Shown: one piece after another, positions 27,697 through 36,618 of the stretch
How the letters are laid out: each line of letters begins with the position of its first letter
How positions within the stretch are numbered: the first letter of the stretch is position 1
Assembly: GCA_900472605.1 (NCBI GenBank)
Contig: UCJD01000022.1
Location: 49,481-113,480, forward strand
Length of the DNA: 64,000 nt
Direction: 5' to 3'
Source: Hyphomicrobiales bacterium
Lineage (GTDB): Bacteria > Pseudomonadota > Alphaproteobacteria > Rhizobiales > Rhizobiaceae
Position numbers and translations under genes: made by a program
Notes under the pieces: model-generated
What the model was told of the DNA's origin: nothing
Seen by the model: only the letters and a program-made list of their open reading frames with translations
Database searches by the model: none

Positions 27697-28141
27697 GATA
27701 GACGATCGAGGCGTTGAGCAGCGTCGCGAAAGAAACCCAGGCGAGGTAGGGCAGGAAGAGCAGCGCCGCGATCCGGTCGGCGTTCCAGCGGTTGAGGATG
27801 AAGGCGATGATCAGCGCAAGCAGGGCGAGGATCACGATCAGCGCCACCGGCGGCATCTGCAGGCCGAAGAAGAACGGCGACCAGAGAAAGTTCGCCACCA
27901 TCTGTCCCGCCCAGATCAGCATGCCCATGGAGAGATGCCCGCGCATCCAGGTCCGCGCGCCGGCAAGTCCGATCAGCACGTAGAGAATGGTCCAGGCCGG
28001 CCCGAACACCCAGTTCGGCGGATTGAAGGGCGGCTTGACAAGCGATTGATACCATTCGCCCGGAAGATTGTTGACGCCGATCACGAGGCCGCCGCCAAGC
28101 ACGATCGCAACGAAGATGATGTAGGTGAGGGCTTTGCTCAT
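27689..28141 (-). CDS. tspO: TspO/MBR family protein
   Basis: Five-helix membrane protein of 150 residues, homologous to the mitochondrial benzodiazepine receptor; bacterial members bind porphyrins and respond to stress or light. Conserved KPPFNPPNWVFGPAWTILYV (about 36-55), and the Trp/Asn-rich WAGQMVANFLWSPFFFGLQM are diagnostic. ATG at 28141 gives the usual length. The neighbouring genes do not suggest a partner. Confidence 0.95.
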   Translation of the reverse strand: MSKALTYIIFVAIVLGGGLVIGVNNLPGEWYQSLVKPPFNPPNWVFGPAWTILYVLIGLAGARTWMRGHLSMGMLIWAGQMVANFLWSPFFFGLQMPPVALIVILALLALIIAFILNRWNADRIAALLFLPYLAWVSFATLLNASIVYLN

Positions 28142-28277
28142 GCGCCTGAGATAGGGCGCGGCGGCCGCCTCGCCAGAGCCATATCGCATACGATTCAAAT
28201 GATCGTGCAATGATCTCGATTGCCCGCCATGCGCTTCGGTCTATGCTCGGCGAAGCAGGAAATTGGAGTGCTTCGAA

Positions 28278-29354
28278 ATGGTCGGTATCGTCCAGTCCAC
28301 ACAGGCCTACGAAAGCTGGCTTCGCGGCCAGCTCGGGGCCGATCTGGTTGAAAACGACCTCCTGCGCAAGCACATGCGGATGCGCGCCAGCAGCTTCGCC
28401 TTCCTGCGCGCCACCTATTGGCGGTTTTCAGAAACCATGTTCGATATATGCCCCGACGTCGCCAACGCGCCAAAAGTTCTGGCGATCGGCGATACGCATC
28501 TGGAGAACTTCGGCACCTGGCGCGATGTCGAGGGACGCCTCGTCTGGGGCGCCAATGATTTCGACGACGCGGCTGTCATGCCCTATGCGCTCGATCTGAT
28601 CCGGCTGACGGCAAGCGCGCTATTGGCGGTCACGGAAGGCGGCCCCCCGGCACAGATGATCGCGACGTCGGTGCTCACGGGCTATCTCAGGGCTCTGCAG
28701 ACGCCCATGCCCGTCGTTCTCGAGCGCGATCACAAATGGCTGCGCAAGGCCCTGACGTTGCCCGATAGCGAGCGCCGCGCCTTCTGGGAGAAATTCGCGA
28801 GCCTGACGCCGGGCGACAAGCCGGTGCCGTCGGCCTGTGCCGAGGCGCTGGAGGCATCCCTGCCATCAGGCCATGCCGCCTATATTGCGAAGCCGCGCAC
28901 GGCAGGAACCGGCAGCCTCGGTCGTCCGCGTTTCATTGCCTATACGGATTGGCGGGGCGGACCGGTGCTGCGCGAGGCCAAGGCCATGCTGCAATCGGCC
29001 TGGTCGCTCGCCCACGCGCCCGATGATCGCGGCATCCATGCCGTCGAAATCGCCACCTCTCGGATGCGGTCGCCCGATCCGCACTACCGGCTGATCGGCT
29101 CGGTTCTGGTTCGGCGGCTGTCGCCGAGCAGCACCAAGATAGAGATCGACGGCAATTCCGATCTGCTGCTGTCGCCGGATATGCTTGATCTGATGGGGTT
29201 CGAGATCGGCAACTGCCACGCCAATGATGCCTCAGCCGTCGACGCGATCCTGCGCGATCTCAAGGCGCGCAAGCCGACCTGGCTCGTGGACTCCGCCAAG
29301 GCGGCCGCAGCGCAGATCGGCGCCGAACAGAAGACATGGTCACACGCGTCGTGA
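28278..29354 (+). CDS. DUF2252 family protein
   Basis: Protein of 358 residues in the DUF2252 family. The signature is RMRASSFAFLRATYWRF followed by the segment AIGDTHLENFGTWRDVEGRL and VWGANDFDDAAVMPYALDLI. The G-D-x-H-x-x-N and N-D-F-D pair looks like the catalytic loop and metal motif of protein-kinase-like phosphotransferases, but no P-loop-like N lobe precedes it. No signal peptide. ATG at 28278 is used (GGAG 9 bases upstream); a TTG lies 5 codons earlier. The function is unknown. Confidence 0.88.
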   Translation: MVGIVQSTQAYESWLRGQLGADLVENDLLRKHMRMRASSFAFLRATYWRFSETMFDICPDVANAPKVLAIGDTHLENFGTWRDVEGRLVWGANDFDDAAVMPYALDLIRLTASALLAVTEGGPPAQMIATSVLTGYLRALQTPMPVVLERDHKWLRKALTLPDSERRAFWEKFASLTPGDKPVPSACAEALEASLPSGHAAYIAKPRTAGTGSLGRPRFIAYTDWRGGPVLREAKAMLQSAWSLAHAPDDRGIHAVEIATSRMRSPDPHYRLIGSVLVRRLSPSSTKIEIDGNSDLLLSPDMLDLMGFEIGNCHANDASAVDAILRDLKARKPTWLVDSAKAAAAQIGAEQKTWSHAS

Positions 29355-30437
29355 TGGCGCGATCCTGATTATGTGCTGGTCCCAGGCAACGTCGCTGCGC
29401 TGGCCAAGAAAATCGCCGTCATAGGAGGAAACGGCAAAGCCGCTTTTTGCGGGCGCAATGCCGGCCGCCTCGGGCACGATCTCCTCGCCCAGCACCCGGC
29501 CGCTTATGGCGTCGATCGTCACCGAGGCCCCGCCCTTCGGCGACGTCACGCCCACCAGACCTTGGCTGCGGTTGACGGCGATGGCGCCGACATAGTTGGC
29601 GAGCCTGCGGGTGGTTTCCTCGGGCAGGTCGACGAAGCGCAGATCCTCTCCCTTGGCGAAGGAGCCGACCAGCGGCGGCAGATCGTTGCGGTGCCCCTCA
29701 TACTGGCAGGCAAACCAGATGCGGCCGCTGTCGTCGACATCGACATGCCGCGTCGAGACCTGCGCCCACGCGGCGGGCAGCGTGTGCTTTTCGATCAGCG
29801 CACCGGTTGCGGCGTCCACGAGCGTCAGCGACGGCTGCATGTTGCCGAGGTTGAGCTTGGTGCGGCCGAAATCCGGATGCGTCTCGATCCCGCCATTGGC
29901 AACCACGAGCATCCGGCCGTCGTCGCTGACGGTCATGTCGTGCGGGCCGACGCCATAGGTCTCGAACTCGCCGATCCGCTCGAAGCGGCGGGTGGCGTCG
30001 TAAAGCCCGATCATGCCGCGATTGCCGTCGAAATCGTTCTCGCTGGCGTAAAGGATGCGCCCATCGGGCGAAAATGCGCCGTGGCCATAGAAGTGACGGC
30101 TCTCGGCTGCGGCGATCAAGATCGGCTCGGCTTTTGCGCGCGGGTCGAAGATCATCGCATAGGTGCCCGGTCGCCGCGCGAAGGCGACGGTTTTGCCCGT
30201 GTCGGCGCTGAAGGCCATGCCGTGCGAACGCGCCGGCAGCGCCACCTGGTCGATGATTTCGCCGCGCTCGGAAACGGTCGCCACCGCGAAGGATCCATTG
30301 GCCTGCCGCAGCCCCGAGGCGTAGACGGCATCGGCCCGCTCGAGCGCCATCAGGGCGCGCGGCGGCAAGGCCGCGAGGAAGCTAAGCCCTGCCGCCTTGA
30401 CGAAGCTGCGCCGATCGATCGCGGCACTCTTGATCAT
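29340..30437 (-). CDS. DUF1513 protein, Tat-exported, last gene of iron operon
   Basis: Periplasmic protein of 365 residues with a twin-arginine signal (DRRSFVKAAGLSFLAALPPR). The rest is a beta-propeller-like DUF1513 domain with repeated strands such as GHGAFSPDGRILYASENDF and VGPHDMTVSDDGRMLVVANG. In many proteobacteria DUF1513 genes end operons with imelysin and di-haem genes and are linked to iron. It follows the second imelysin gene by 4 bases. Its 3' end overlaps the convergent DUF2252 gene by 15 bases. The molecular role is unknown. Confidence 0.9.
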   Translation of the reverse strand: MIKSAAIDRRSFVKAAGLSFLAALPPRALMALERADAVYASGLRQANGSFAVATVSERGEIIDQVALPARSHGMAFSADTGKTVAFARRPGTYAMIFDPRAKAEPILIAAAESRHFYGHGAFSPDGRILYASENDFDGNRGMIGLYDATRRFERIGEFETYGVGPHDMTVSDDGRMLVVANGGIETHPDFGRTKLNLGNMQPSLTLVDAATGALIEKHTLPAAWAQVSTRHVDVDDSGRIWFACQYEGHRNDLPPLVGSFAKGEDLRFVDLPEETTRRLANYVGAIAVNRSQGLVGVTSPKGGASVTIDAISGRVLGEEIVPEAAGIAPAKSGFAVSSYDGDFLGQRSDVAWDQHIIRIAPSRRV

Positions 30438-30441
30438 CGGC

Positions 30442-31578
30442 TCAGTCGCCGTCGGAGAAGGAGAAGCCGGCCGAAAGGCCGATCGCCGCGCCGTAGTCGT
30501 CGCTTATCGATGTCACCAGCTCGCGTGTATCGACCAGGAGTTGATCGAGCTTGGCGCGCTCCGCGTCGCCGGTCGCGACCTCGATATCCGGGTTGAGCTT
30601 CGGCACGGTTTCCAGAAGCGCCTTCAGCTTGGCGTCGATCGCGTCGGCAACCGGCTTCTTGTCGGCGGGAAGCAAGTCGGCCATCTCGGCCTTCTGCCAA
30701 AGGTTGCGCAGCCCCTCCAGATTGGATGTCATCGACTTCCAGGTGTTCTTGGAGCGCCAGTAGATCGCCATCTTCGGGCGCGGCGTCGCGTCCTTGCCCT
30801 TGTAGAATTGCTCGAGGCGCTGATCGCGGACGTTCTCGGCGCCATGAACGAGAATGCCGAGAAGCGCGGTCACGGCTTCCTTGTTGTCCATGAAATCGGC
30901 GCTCTGCGGACCTGGATGCTTCCAGCTCGCCTGGATGCCGTCAGGCTTCTCCCAGGCGGCGACCACTTCGGCCGCCTCGCGCTGGATGTTGCCGGCTACA
31001 GCCGCGCCATAGAGGCAGCGGAAACCGCCCTTCTGGTTGGTAAGGTCTTCGGATCCCGTCCCGTAGAGCACGTATTCAAGCGCCGTCAGCCCCTGCAGGG
31101 CGACGCTCTTCGAGGCGATCGCATCCACTGTTGTGTCCTTGGGGTCGGCCTTGGCGATCAGCGTCTGCACCTGCCTCAGACCCACGCCCTTGCGATCGGG
31201 ATAGAACAGGACGTGTTCGAAGAGATTGTCCTGGATGACAGGGCCGACCTGCACCATTTCGATGGCCGACCAGTAGCGGATGATGTCGTCGAAGGCCGAC
31301 TTCGCCTTGTCGAGGCTGGCGGGAGTGCCCTTTTCGCAGAGATCCTTCATTGCCGTGGTCAGTCGCGCCGCCGATTGCTGGGCATTGCGGTATCCCGGGC
31401 GGATCACCTCATCGACCGCGCGCTGCATGACGGCGGGCACGGCATCCTCGTTCAATCCCGGCTGGGCGCTAGCCTGGCCGGCCGGTGCGCTAGCCTGCCC
31501 TGTCTGCGGTGCGGCCGTCTGCGCGACGGCATTGGAGGCAAGGGCAAGCGAGAGAACCAGAGGGTACCAAAGGCGCAT
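30442..31578 (-). CDS. Imelysin family (M75-like) exported protein
   Basis: Secreted or periplasmic protein of 378 residues. Signal peptide MRLWYPLVLSLALASNAVAQ, then a Gln/Ala-rich linker (about 20-45) and an imelysin helical domain. The family-type G-x-H-x-x-E site appears only in altered form (SVALQGLTALEYVLYGTG has G-L-T-A-L-E, without the His). The start ATG shares its A with the stop of the di-haem gene (TGATG), so translation is coupled. Imelysins are tied to iron uptake but lack proven peptidase activity. Confidence 0.9.
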   Translation of the reverse strand: MRLWYPLVLSLALASNAVAQTAAPQTGQASAPAGQASAQPGLNEDAVPAVMQRAVDEVIRPGYRNAQQSAARLTTAMKDLCEKGTPASLDKAKSAFDDIIRYWSAIEMVQVGPVIQDNLFEHVLFYPDRKGVGLRQVQTLIAKADPKDTTVDAIASKSVALQGLTALEYVLYGTGSEDLTNQKGGFRCLYGAAVAGNIQREAAEVVAAWEKPDGIQASWKHPGPQSADFMDNKEAVTALLGILVHGAENVRDQRLEQFYKGKDATPRPKMAIYWRSKNTWKSMTSNLEGLRNLWQKAEMADLLPADKKPVADAIDAKLKALLETVPKLNPDIEVATGDAERAKLDQLLVDTRELVTSISDDYGAAIGLSAGFSFSDGD

Positions 31579-33116
31579 CAAAGAGACTCCAAAAACGTAA
31601 TCAGTGCCTGCCTGCTGTCCGCAGGCAGGGAGGCAAATGCGTCGCGCGACTTTTGTGCTTCGCCGCCGTGCCAGAGAATGGCCTCGGTGAGGTTTCTGGC
31701 CCGGCCGTCATGAAGGAAAAAGCTATGTCCGCTGACAGTCTTGGTGAGACCTATACCCCATAGCGGCGGTGTGCGCCATTCACGTCCGCTTGCAAGTCCA
31801 ACCTGTTGTCCGTCCGCCAGATCGTCGCCCATGTCGTGCAGCAGGAAGTCGGAATAGGGCCAGATCAGCTGAAAGGACTGCGCCTTTTCGAGGCTGTCGC
31901 GGCGCGTCACATACTTCGGAACATGGCAGGCCGTGCAGCCGCTTTCGTAGAAAACTTGCTTGCCCTTGAGTGTCTCGGGAAAGCTCGCCTTGCGCCGTGC
32001 CGGCACGGCAAGATTGGCGGAATAGAAGGTGACGAGGTCGAGGATCGGCCCCGGCGCTTCCTCGTTTCCAAGCCGCTTTTGCACGCCTGTTGGCATCGCC
32101 TTGCATTTGGTCTGTGCATCCGTGCAGTCGCCATGCGCGTCCGGCCGGTCGGGCGTGGAGATGCCGATGTCGTTGGCAAAGGCGTCGGCGCTCTGGTCGC
32201 GCACGCTTGCATTCTGCGCCTTCCAGCCGAAGCGGCCGAGTGCGATTTTCCCCGTGCGGTGGTCGCGCACGATCGCCGCCTTGCCATGGATGCCGTCGCC
32301 GTCCTTGTCGTCGGGGTCGGCGTGCGCGAGAATATCGGCCTCGGGAATGGCCTCGATCAGCCCCAGCCCGATCATCGCAGGCGCCACGCGTGGTGAGATC
32401 GTCGTGGTCGGATCGAGTGGACCGTAGCCCGGATTGATCACCGCGTAGGTCGGCCGCCGCAGCGATACCGTCTCGCCGCCGGCAAGCGTCACCGGCTCAT
32501 CGGTGTAGGTGATCTTTATCTTCCCCTCGGAGGGAAGCCCGGGCACGGCGAGGTCTTGCAGCTGCTGGCCATAAACAGGATCGGGGAAGTTGACGATCTC
32601 GGCGTTGGCAATAGCGCGCTCTTCGTCCGCCGTGTTCGCCGGCCGCGCCAGCCGCAGGAACATCGAGGTGGCGCTTACCCCGCCTTCCGGCGGCTTGCCG
32701 CGTCCGTCATTGATGTGGCAACTCATGCAGGAGCGCGCATTGAACAGCGGCCCCAGCCCGTCGGAGGCCTGCGTCGAGGAGGGTGCGGAGACCCAGAGCT
32801 TCTTGAAGAGCGCGTTGCCGAGCTTGAACGGCTGCTCCTCCTCGAATGGGATAGTCGCCGAAATATGCGAGAAGGAATTTTGCGTAACCGGATCGATCGA
32901 CGTCGCGCCGCCCGCCTGCATGGCCTCGTACTGCTCGGCCTTGGAGAAGTCGGTGGTCGGCCGCGTCACGTCGGCGACGCGCTGGGCGTCGGCTGGCGTG
33001 AGATCGGTGCGCTTCGTGGGAAGATCGAAATTATCCGCAAGGGCGGCGGAAAGGCCGGCGATCGTGGCGCACAAGGCTGTGCCAAGGAGTAGACGACGGG
33101 CCGGGACAGGCGACAT
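31578..33116 (-). CDS. Di-haem oxidoreductase/thiol oxidoreductase-like (DUF1111)
   Basis: Exported c-type cytochrome-like protein of 512 residues. A signal peptide (ARRLLLGTALCATIAGLSAA) is followed by two haem-attachment sites: RSCMSCHINDG (about 128-138) and ESGCTACHVPKY (about 390-401). A third region PLWGIGLTKTVSGHSFFLHD supplies likely axial or conserved residues. DUF1111 proteins are related to MauG/CcpA-type peroxidases and occur with imelysins in iron operons. It lies 47 bases after the IrpA-like gene with a stem-loop between, and is coupled to the next imelysin. Confidence 0.92.
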   Translation of the reverse strand: MSPVPARRLLLGTALCATIAGLSAALADNFDLPTKRTDLTPADAQRVADVTRPTTDFSKAEQYEAMQAGGATSIDPVTQNSFSHISATIPFEEEQPFKLGNALFKKLWVSAPSSTQASDGLGPLFNARSCMSCHINDGRGKPPEGGVSATSMFLRLARPANTADEERAIANAEIVNFPDPVYGQQLQDLAVPGLPSEGKIKITYTDEPVTLAGGETVSLRRPTYAVINPGYGPLDPTTTISPRVAPAMIGLGLIEAIPEADILAHADPDDKDGDGIHGKAAIVRDHRTGKIALGRFGWKAQNASVRDQSADAFANDIGISTPDRPDAHGDCTDAQTKCKAMPTGVQKRLGNEEAPGPILDLVTFYSANLAVPARRKASFPETLKGKQVFYESGCTACHVPKYVTRRDSLEKAQSFQLIWPYSDFLLHDMGDDLADGQQVGLASGREWRTPPLWGIGLTKTVSGHSFFLHDGRARNLTEAILWHGGEAQKSRDAFASLPADSRQALITFLESL

Positions 33117-33125
33117 TTCTGAGAT

Positions 33126-33154
33126 CGGGCCGCCCCGGGAAACGAAGCGGCCCG
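33126..33154. other. Intercistronic stem-loop in the iron operon
   Basis: Perfect 8-bp inverted repeat CGGGCCGC / GCGGCCCG with a 13-base loop, in the 47-base gap after the IrpA-like gene. No U tract follows on the minus strand. It may protect the upstream message or reduce read-through, giving more IrpA than downstream products. Confidence 0.5.
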
Positions 33155-33163
33155 CCTTTTCAC

Positions 33164-34444
33164 TTATTTGAAGACGGCAGTAGGATTATCCAAGCTGTCG
33201 GAACCTTCAAGCTTGACCGTGCCGAGATCGAGCGCGGCGATCACGCGCTGCACCGATTTCGTCTGATCGACGAGGCCGTCGATGGCAGCCTGAACAACGG
33301 CGTTGCCCTTCTTGTTGCCTTCGCCGATCATCTGGTCGTACTTCTCGACGTTCTGGCCGCGCTTGGCCATGACGTTCATGGCCTTCAGCGTTGCGTCGAG
33401 CTTGCCCTGCATTTCCTTGTCGAGCTTCTTGTCCTTGGCGGCAACGAGATCGTGCAGCGAAGGACCCTTCATTTTCGTACCGTCTGCGCGGGTGTAGTTG
33501 CCCGTATAGGCGGCAGCAATACCGATCGCGTCATTGAGGTGCGAGTTGTAGGTGTTGTCGGAGAAGCAATCATGCTCTTCTTCCGGATCGTGCAGGATCA
33601 GGCCGAGCTTCATGCGCTCGCCGGCAAGTTCGCCGTAGGAGAGCGAGCCCATGCCGGTCAGGATGGCGACGAGGCCAGCCTTCGGATCGGCTTCGACATG
33701 CTTGGTGGCTTCGCCATCCGGCTTCCAGTTGTCGGTCATTTCCTGCAGGTCGGAGACCAGCAGCGTCGAGGCCGACTTCAGATATTCGGCGCGGCGGTCG
33801 CAATTGCCGTGCGTGCAATTCTTCAGGTCGTAATCGGTGGCCGGGCGGTTGCCGGCGCCCGGGCCGGTGCCGTTCAGGTCCTGGCCCCAGAGCAGGAATT
33901 CGATGGCGTGATAGCCGGTCGCGACGTTGGCTTCCACGCCGCCGGCTTCCGCCAGCGTGCCGGAGAGGAACTCGGGCGTCAGCTTCGACGCGTCCACATC
34001 CTTGCCGTCGATCTTGATCGTCTTGTTGGCGATCACGTTGGCGACATAAAGCGAGTTCTCGTCGCTCTCGGTGCCGTAGGAGGCGTCGACATAGTCGATC
34101 AGGCCTTCGTCGAGCGGCCAGGCGTTGACCTTGCCTTCCCAGTCATCGACGATCGGGTTGCCGAAGCGGTAGACTTCGGTCTGCTGGTAGGGAACGCGGG
34201 CCTTGATCCAGGCGGCGCGAGCAGCTTCCAGCGTCTTGTCGGTCGGATCCTTCAAGAAGGCGTCGATCGCGGCGTCGAGAGCCTTCGCCGTGATCAGCGC
34301 GTCTTCATACTTCGCATGGCCGACTTCGGTATAGTATTTCACAACGGCAGCAGCATCCGGGGCCGCGTAGGCGGGAATGGCGGACAGAGCGGTTGGGGCC
34401 ACCGCCAGCGCCAGGGCTGCGCAGAAATTTTTGTTGAATTTCAT
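33164..34444 (-). CDS. irpA: IrpA-like imelysin family protein, first gene of iron operon
   Basis: Exported iron-regulated protein of 426 residues. A signal peptide (MKFNKNFCAALALAVAPTAL, cut after AYA) precedes an imelysin domain. The conserved G-x-H-x-x-E site is intact in ANVATGYHAIEFLLWGQDLN, followed by CTHGNCDRRAEYL with two Cys. The second half has HDCFSDNTYNSHLNDAIGIA, typical of the IrpA/ICMP subgroup. ATG at 34444 gives the signal peptide; an upstream start would spoil it. It probably handles iron or haem at the cell surface. A candidate Irr box lies 86 bases upstream. Confidence 0.9.
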   Translation of the reverse strand: MKFNKNFCAALALAVAPTALSAIPAYAAPDAAAVVKYYTEVGHAKYEDALITAKALDAAIDAFLKDPTDKTLEAARAAWIKARVPYQQTEVYRFGNPIVDDWEGKVNAWPLDEGLIDYVDASYGTESDENSLYVANVIANKTIKIDGKDVDASKLTPEFLSGTLAEAGGVEANVATGYHAIEFLLWGQDLNGTGPGAGNRPATDYDLKNCTHGNCDRRAEYLKSASTLLVSDLQEMTDNWKPDGEATKHVEADPKAGLVAILTGMGSLSYGELAGERMKLGLILHDPEEEHDCFSDNTYNSHLNDAIGIAAAYTGNYTRADGTKMKGPSLHDLVAAKDKKLDKEMQGKLDATLKAMNVMAKRGQNVEKYDQMIGEGNKKGNAVVQAAIDGLVDQTKSVQRVIAALDLGTVKLEGSDSLDNPTAVFK

Positions 34445-34529
34445 GGGATCCTCTCCTGTGACGGGCATCCCGTATGACGCCCGGCGAAAGTGTCTTCGCG
34501 CAAAAGCAAACTGGTGTCAAACACTCTAG

Positions 34530-34546
34530 TTTGGAATGGTTTTAAG
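34530..34546. promoter_or_regulatory. Candidate Irr box (iron control element)
   Basis: TTTGGAA-TGG-TTTTAAG resembles the rhizobial Irr/ICE consensus TTTAGAA-N3-TTCTAAA, matching 11 of 14 defined bases. It lies 86 bases upstream of the irpA-like start and 111 bases before the divergent HPP gene. The match is imperfect, and the role is inferred from the iron-linked genes downstream. Confidence 0.35.
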
Positions 34547-34657
34547 GAAACGAAATCTGCCGAAAGGCCGTCAAATCGAAATCGAATTGCTTGGAAAATG
34601 GGCGATATGTGAGTAATCAGTGTGCAACTGCATAAACATTGTCCGGATTGATCGCGT

Positions 34658-35164
34658 ATGCGCCGACATCTCAAGCACTTCACCCATCGCCATGAACCGA
34701 AGGGTACCGTTCACCTGCATCTGAAATCCGGCATCGGCGCCATGATCGGCATGGCCTCGGTCGGCGCGCTTACCGTTTTCACCGGCATTCCGTTGTTGAT
34801 CGCGCCCTTCGGCGCCACGGTGGTCCTGATCTTCGGCCAGCCGAAGAGCCCGCTCGCGCAGCCGGCCAACGTCATCGGCGGCTACCTCCTCGCGGCGCTG
34901 ATCGGCGGTTTGGCGGTCTTCCTGTTCCCGGGGCTTTGGTGGGTCGGCGCGATTGCCGTCGGGTTGACCATCGCCGGCATGCTGATGCTGCGCGTTACCC
35001 ATCCGCCGGCCGGCGCCGTGCCGCTGGTGGCGTTCGGCTCGCATATGGGCGGGCCGATGCTGTTTTTGATCGTCGGTTTCGGCAGCGCGCTGTTGATCGC
35101 GATCGCCGTGCTGCATCACCTGATCCCGCCGCGGCATCAATATCCGCTGCGCGCGCCCAACTGA
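34658..35164 (+). CDS. HPP family membrane protein
   Basis: Integral membrane protein of 168 residues with four to five transmembrane segments. The name-giving motif is present as RVTHPPAGAVPLVAFGSHMG (about 109-128), and the N-terminal IGAMIGMASVGALTVFTGIP is typical. Some HPP proteins transport nitrite in cyanobacteria and plastids; that role is not established here. The ribosome site is weak. It is divergent from the iron operon and shares its upstream region. Confidence 0.9.
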   Translation: MRRHLKHFTHRHEPKGTVHLHLKSGIGAMIGMASVGALTVFTGIPLLIAPFGATVVLIFGQPKSPLAQPANVIGGYLLAALIGGLAVFLFPGLWWVGAIAVGLTIAGMLMLRVTHPPAGAVPLVAFGSHMGGPMLFLIVGFGSALLIAIAVLHHLIPPRHQYPLRAPN

Positions 35165-35166
35165 CC

Positions 35167-36456
35167 TCAGGCCTTGCGCTTCATCCGGCAGAAGAAGAAG
35201 CCGTCCGTGTCTGTTGAAGCGGGCGTCAGCGTGATGGTCTGTCCGTCGGAAGAGCGCGGATGCGGGTTATCCTTGCCGAACAGCTGATCCCAGCCCTCAA
35301 GCGCACCGGAAATCTCGAACTCCGGATTGGCGGCGGTAAACGCACGCACCTGGTCTTCGTTTTCCTGCGGCAGCACCGAACACGTCACGTAAATCAGCTC
35401 GCCGCCGGGGCGCACATAGGCGCTCGCTTGGCTCAGTGCGTCCTGCTGCTGCGCGGTGCGCTCGTCGAGATTCTTGGCCGTAAGGCGCCATTTCGTATCC
35501 GGGCGTCGGCGCCATGTGCCGGTGCCGGTACAAGGCGCGTCGACCAGCACCTTGTCGCAGCGATCCTCAAGCGCTTGCAGCGCCTTTGCGTTGTCGTGCA
35601 CCTGGACGTTGCGCGTGCCCGCGCGCTTCAGCCGCTCGATGATCGGCGCCAGCCGCTTGCGGTCGGCGTCATAGGCGTGAACCTGGCCTTTGTTGTGCAT
35701 CGCAGCCGACATGGCGAGCGTCTTGCCGCCGCCGCCGGCGCAATAGTCGAGCACCTGCTCGCCATCTTGGGGAAGCACGAGATCCGCCACGATCTGCGAT
35801 CCCTCGTCCTGAACCTCGAACCAACCTTTTTGGAACGAAAGCTCCGCTGTCACGTTGGGAAGACGGGAGGCTCCTTCGCCCGCGGCAATGCGGATGCCGT
35901 AGCGTGCGATGCTGGCCTCCTGCGCGCCTGATCTTTCGAGCGCCTTGACGGCCTTTTCGCGGCTGGCCTTCAGGATGTTCGCTCTGAGATCGAGCGTCGG
36001 CCGCTCGGCGAGTGCGTGTGCTTCCTTGAGCCAGGTATCGCCGAAAGATTTCTCGAAAGTGGGCTGAATCCACTCCGGGATGTCGCCCTGAATGTGGGAA
36101 GGAGCGTCCTTGAGATCACGGGAGTGAAAGGCCGAAAGCGTTGCCTCGGAAAGCGCTGCCGGCGCAAACTTGTCATCGGCAAGCTCGGCGGCGAGCGTTT
36201 CTGATGTAAAGCCCCACTGGCGGAACATGACGGCATGGGCGATCGCCGATGCACTGTCGTCGTCCATCAGCCAGGCGTGCGACAGGCGCATGCGAAGCGC
36301 GTCGTAGACGATGTTGCCGATCGCGGCCCGGTCGCCGGAACCGGCGAAGCGATGCGCGAGCCCCCAATCCTTGAGGGCATCGGCGACAGGCCGTCTGCGG
36401 GCATCGATGTCTTCAAGAACCGAAATCGCCCCTTCGAGCCTACCGCCCAATCGCAT
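35167..36456 (-). CDS. RsmB/NOP-type RNA cytosine-C5 methyltransferase
   Basis: SAM-dependent m5C RNA methyltransferase of 429 residues, probably acting on 16S rRNA. An N-terminal NusB-like region (about 1-150) is followed by the Rossmann catalytic domain. Motif I is VLDYCAGGGGKTLAMSAAM, and the two active-site Cys lie in DAPCTGTGTWRRRPD (motif IV) and YVTCSVLPQENEDQ (motif VI). TAGGAG precedes the ATG. Its stop lies 3 bases from the end of the convergent HPP gene. The exact target base is not certain. Confidence 0.93.
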   Translation of the reverse strand: MRLGGRLEGAISVLEDIDARRRPVADALKDWGLAHRFAGSGDRAAIGNIVYDALRMRLSHAWLMDDDSASAIAHAVMFRQWGFTSETLAAELADDKFAPAALSEATLSAFHSRDLKDAPSHIQGDIPEWIQPTFEKSFGDTWLKEAHALAERPTLDLRANILKASREKAVKALERSGAQEASIARYGIRIAAGEGASRLPNVTAELSFQKGWFEVQDEGSQIVADLVLPQDGEQVLDYCAGGGGKTLAMSAAMHNKGQVHAYDADRKRLAPIIERLKRAGTRNVQVHDNAKALQALEDRCDKVLVDAPCTGTGTWRRRPDTKWRLTAKNLDERTAQQQDALSQASAYVRPGGELIYVTCSVLPQENEDQVRAFTAANPEFEISGALEGWDQLFGKDNPHPRSSDGQTITLTPASTDTDGFFFCRMKRKA

Positions 36457-36618
36457 TCACAACGCTCCTATTGCCTGGATCAATGCCGAACCCTTCAAGG
36501 GCCGGCGGCTTGTGAACGATCCGCAGGAAGCGCGACAGACGCAGCGGATGGTACACAAGTCTCAACCGCGTGGTATCCGCGATTGGCGGCAAGAGCAAGC
36601 GGTGCCTTATATCAGGCG

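Noticed and set aside
30397..31713. A 438-codon plus-strand frame opposite the second imelysin gene
   Set aside because: Shadow of a well-supported exported imelysin with signal peptide and operon coupling.
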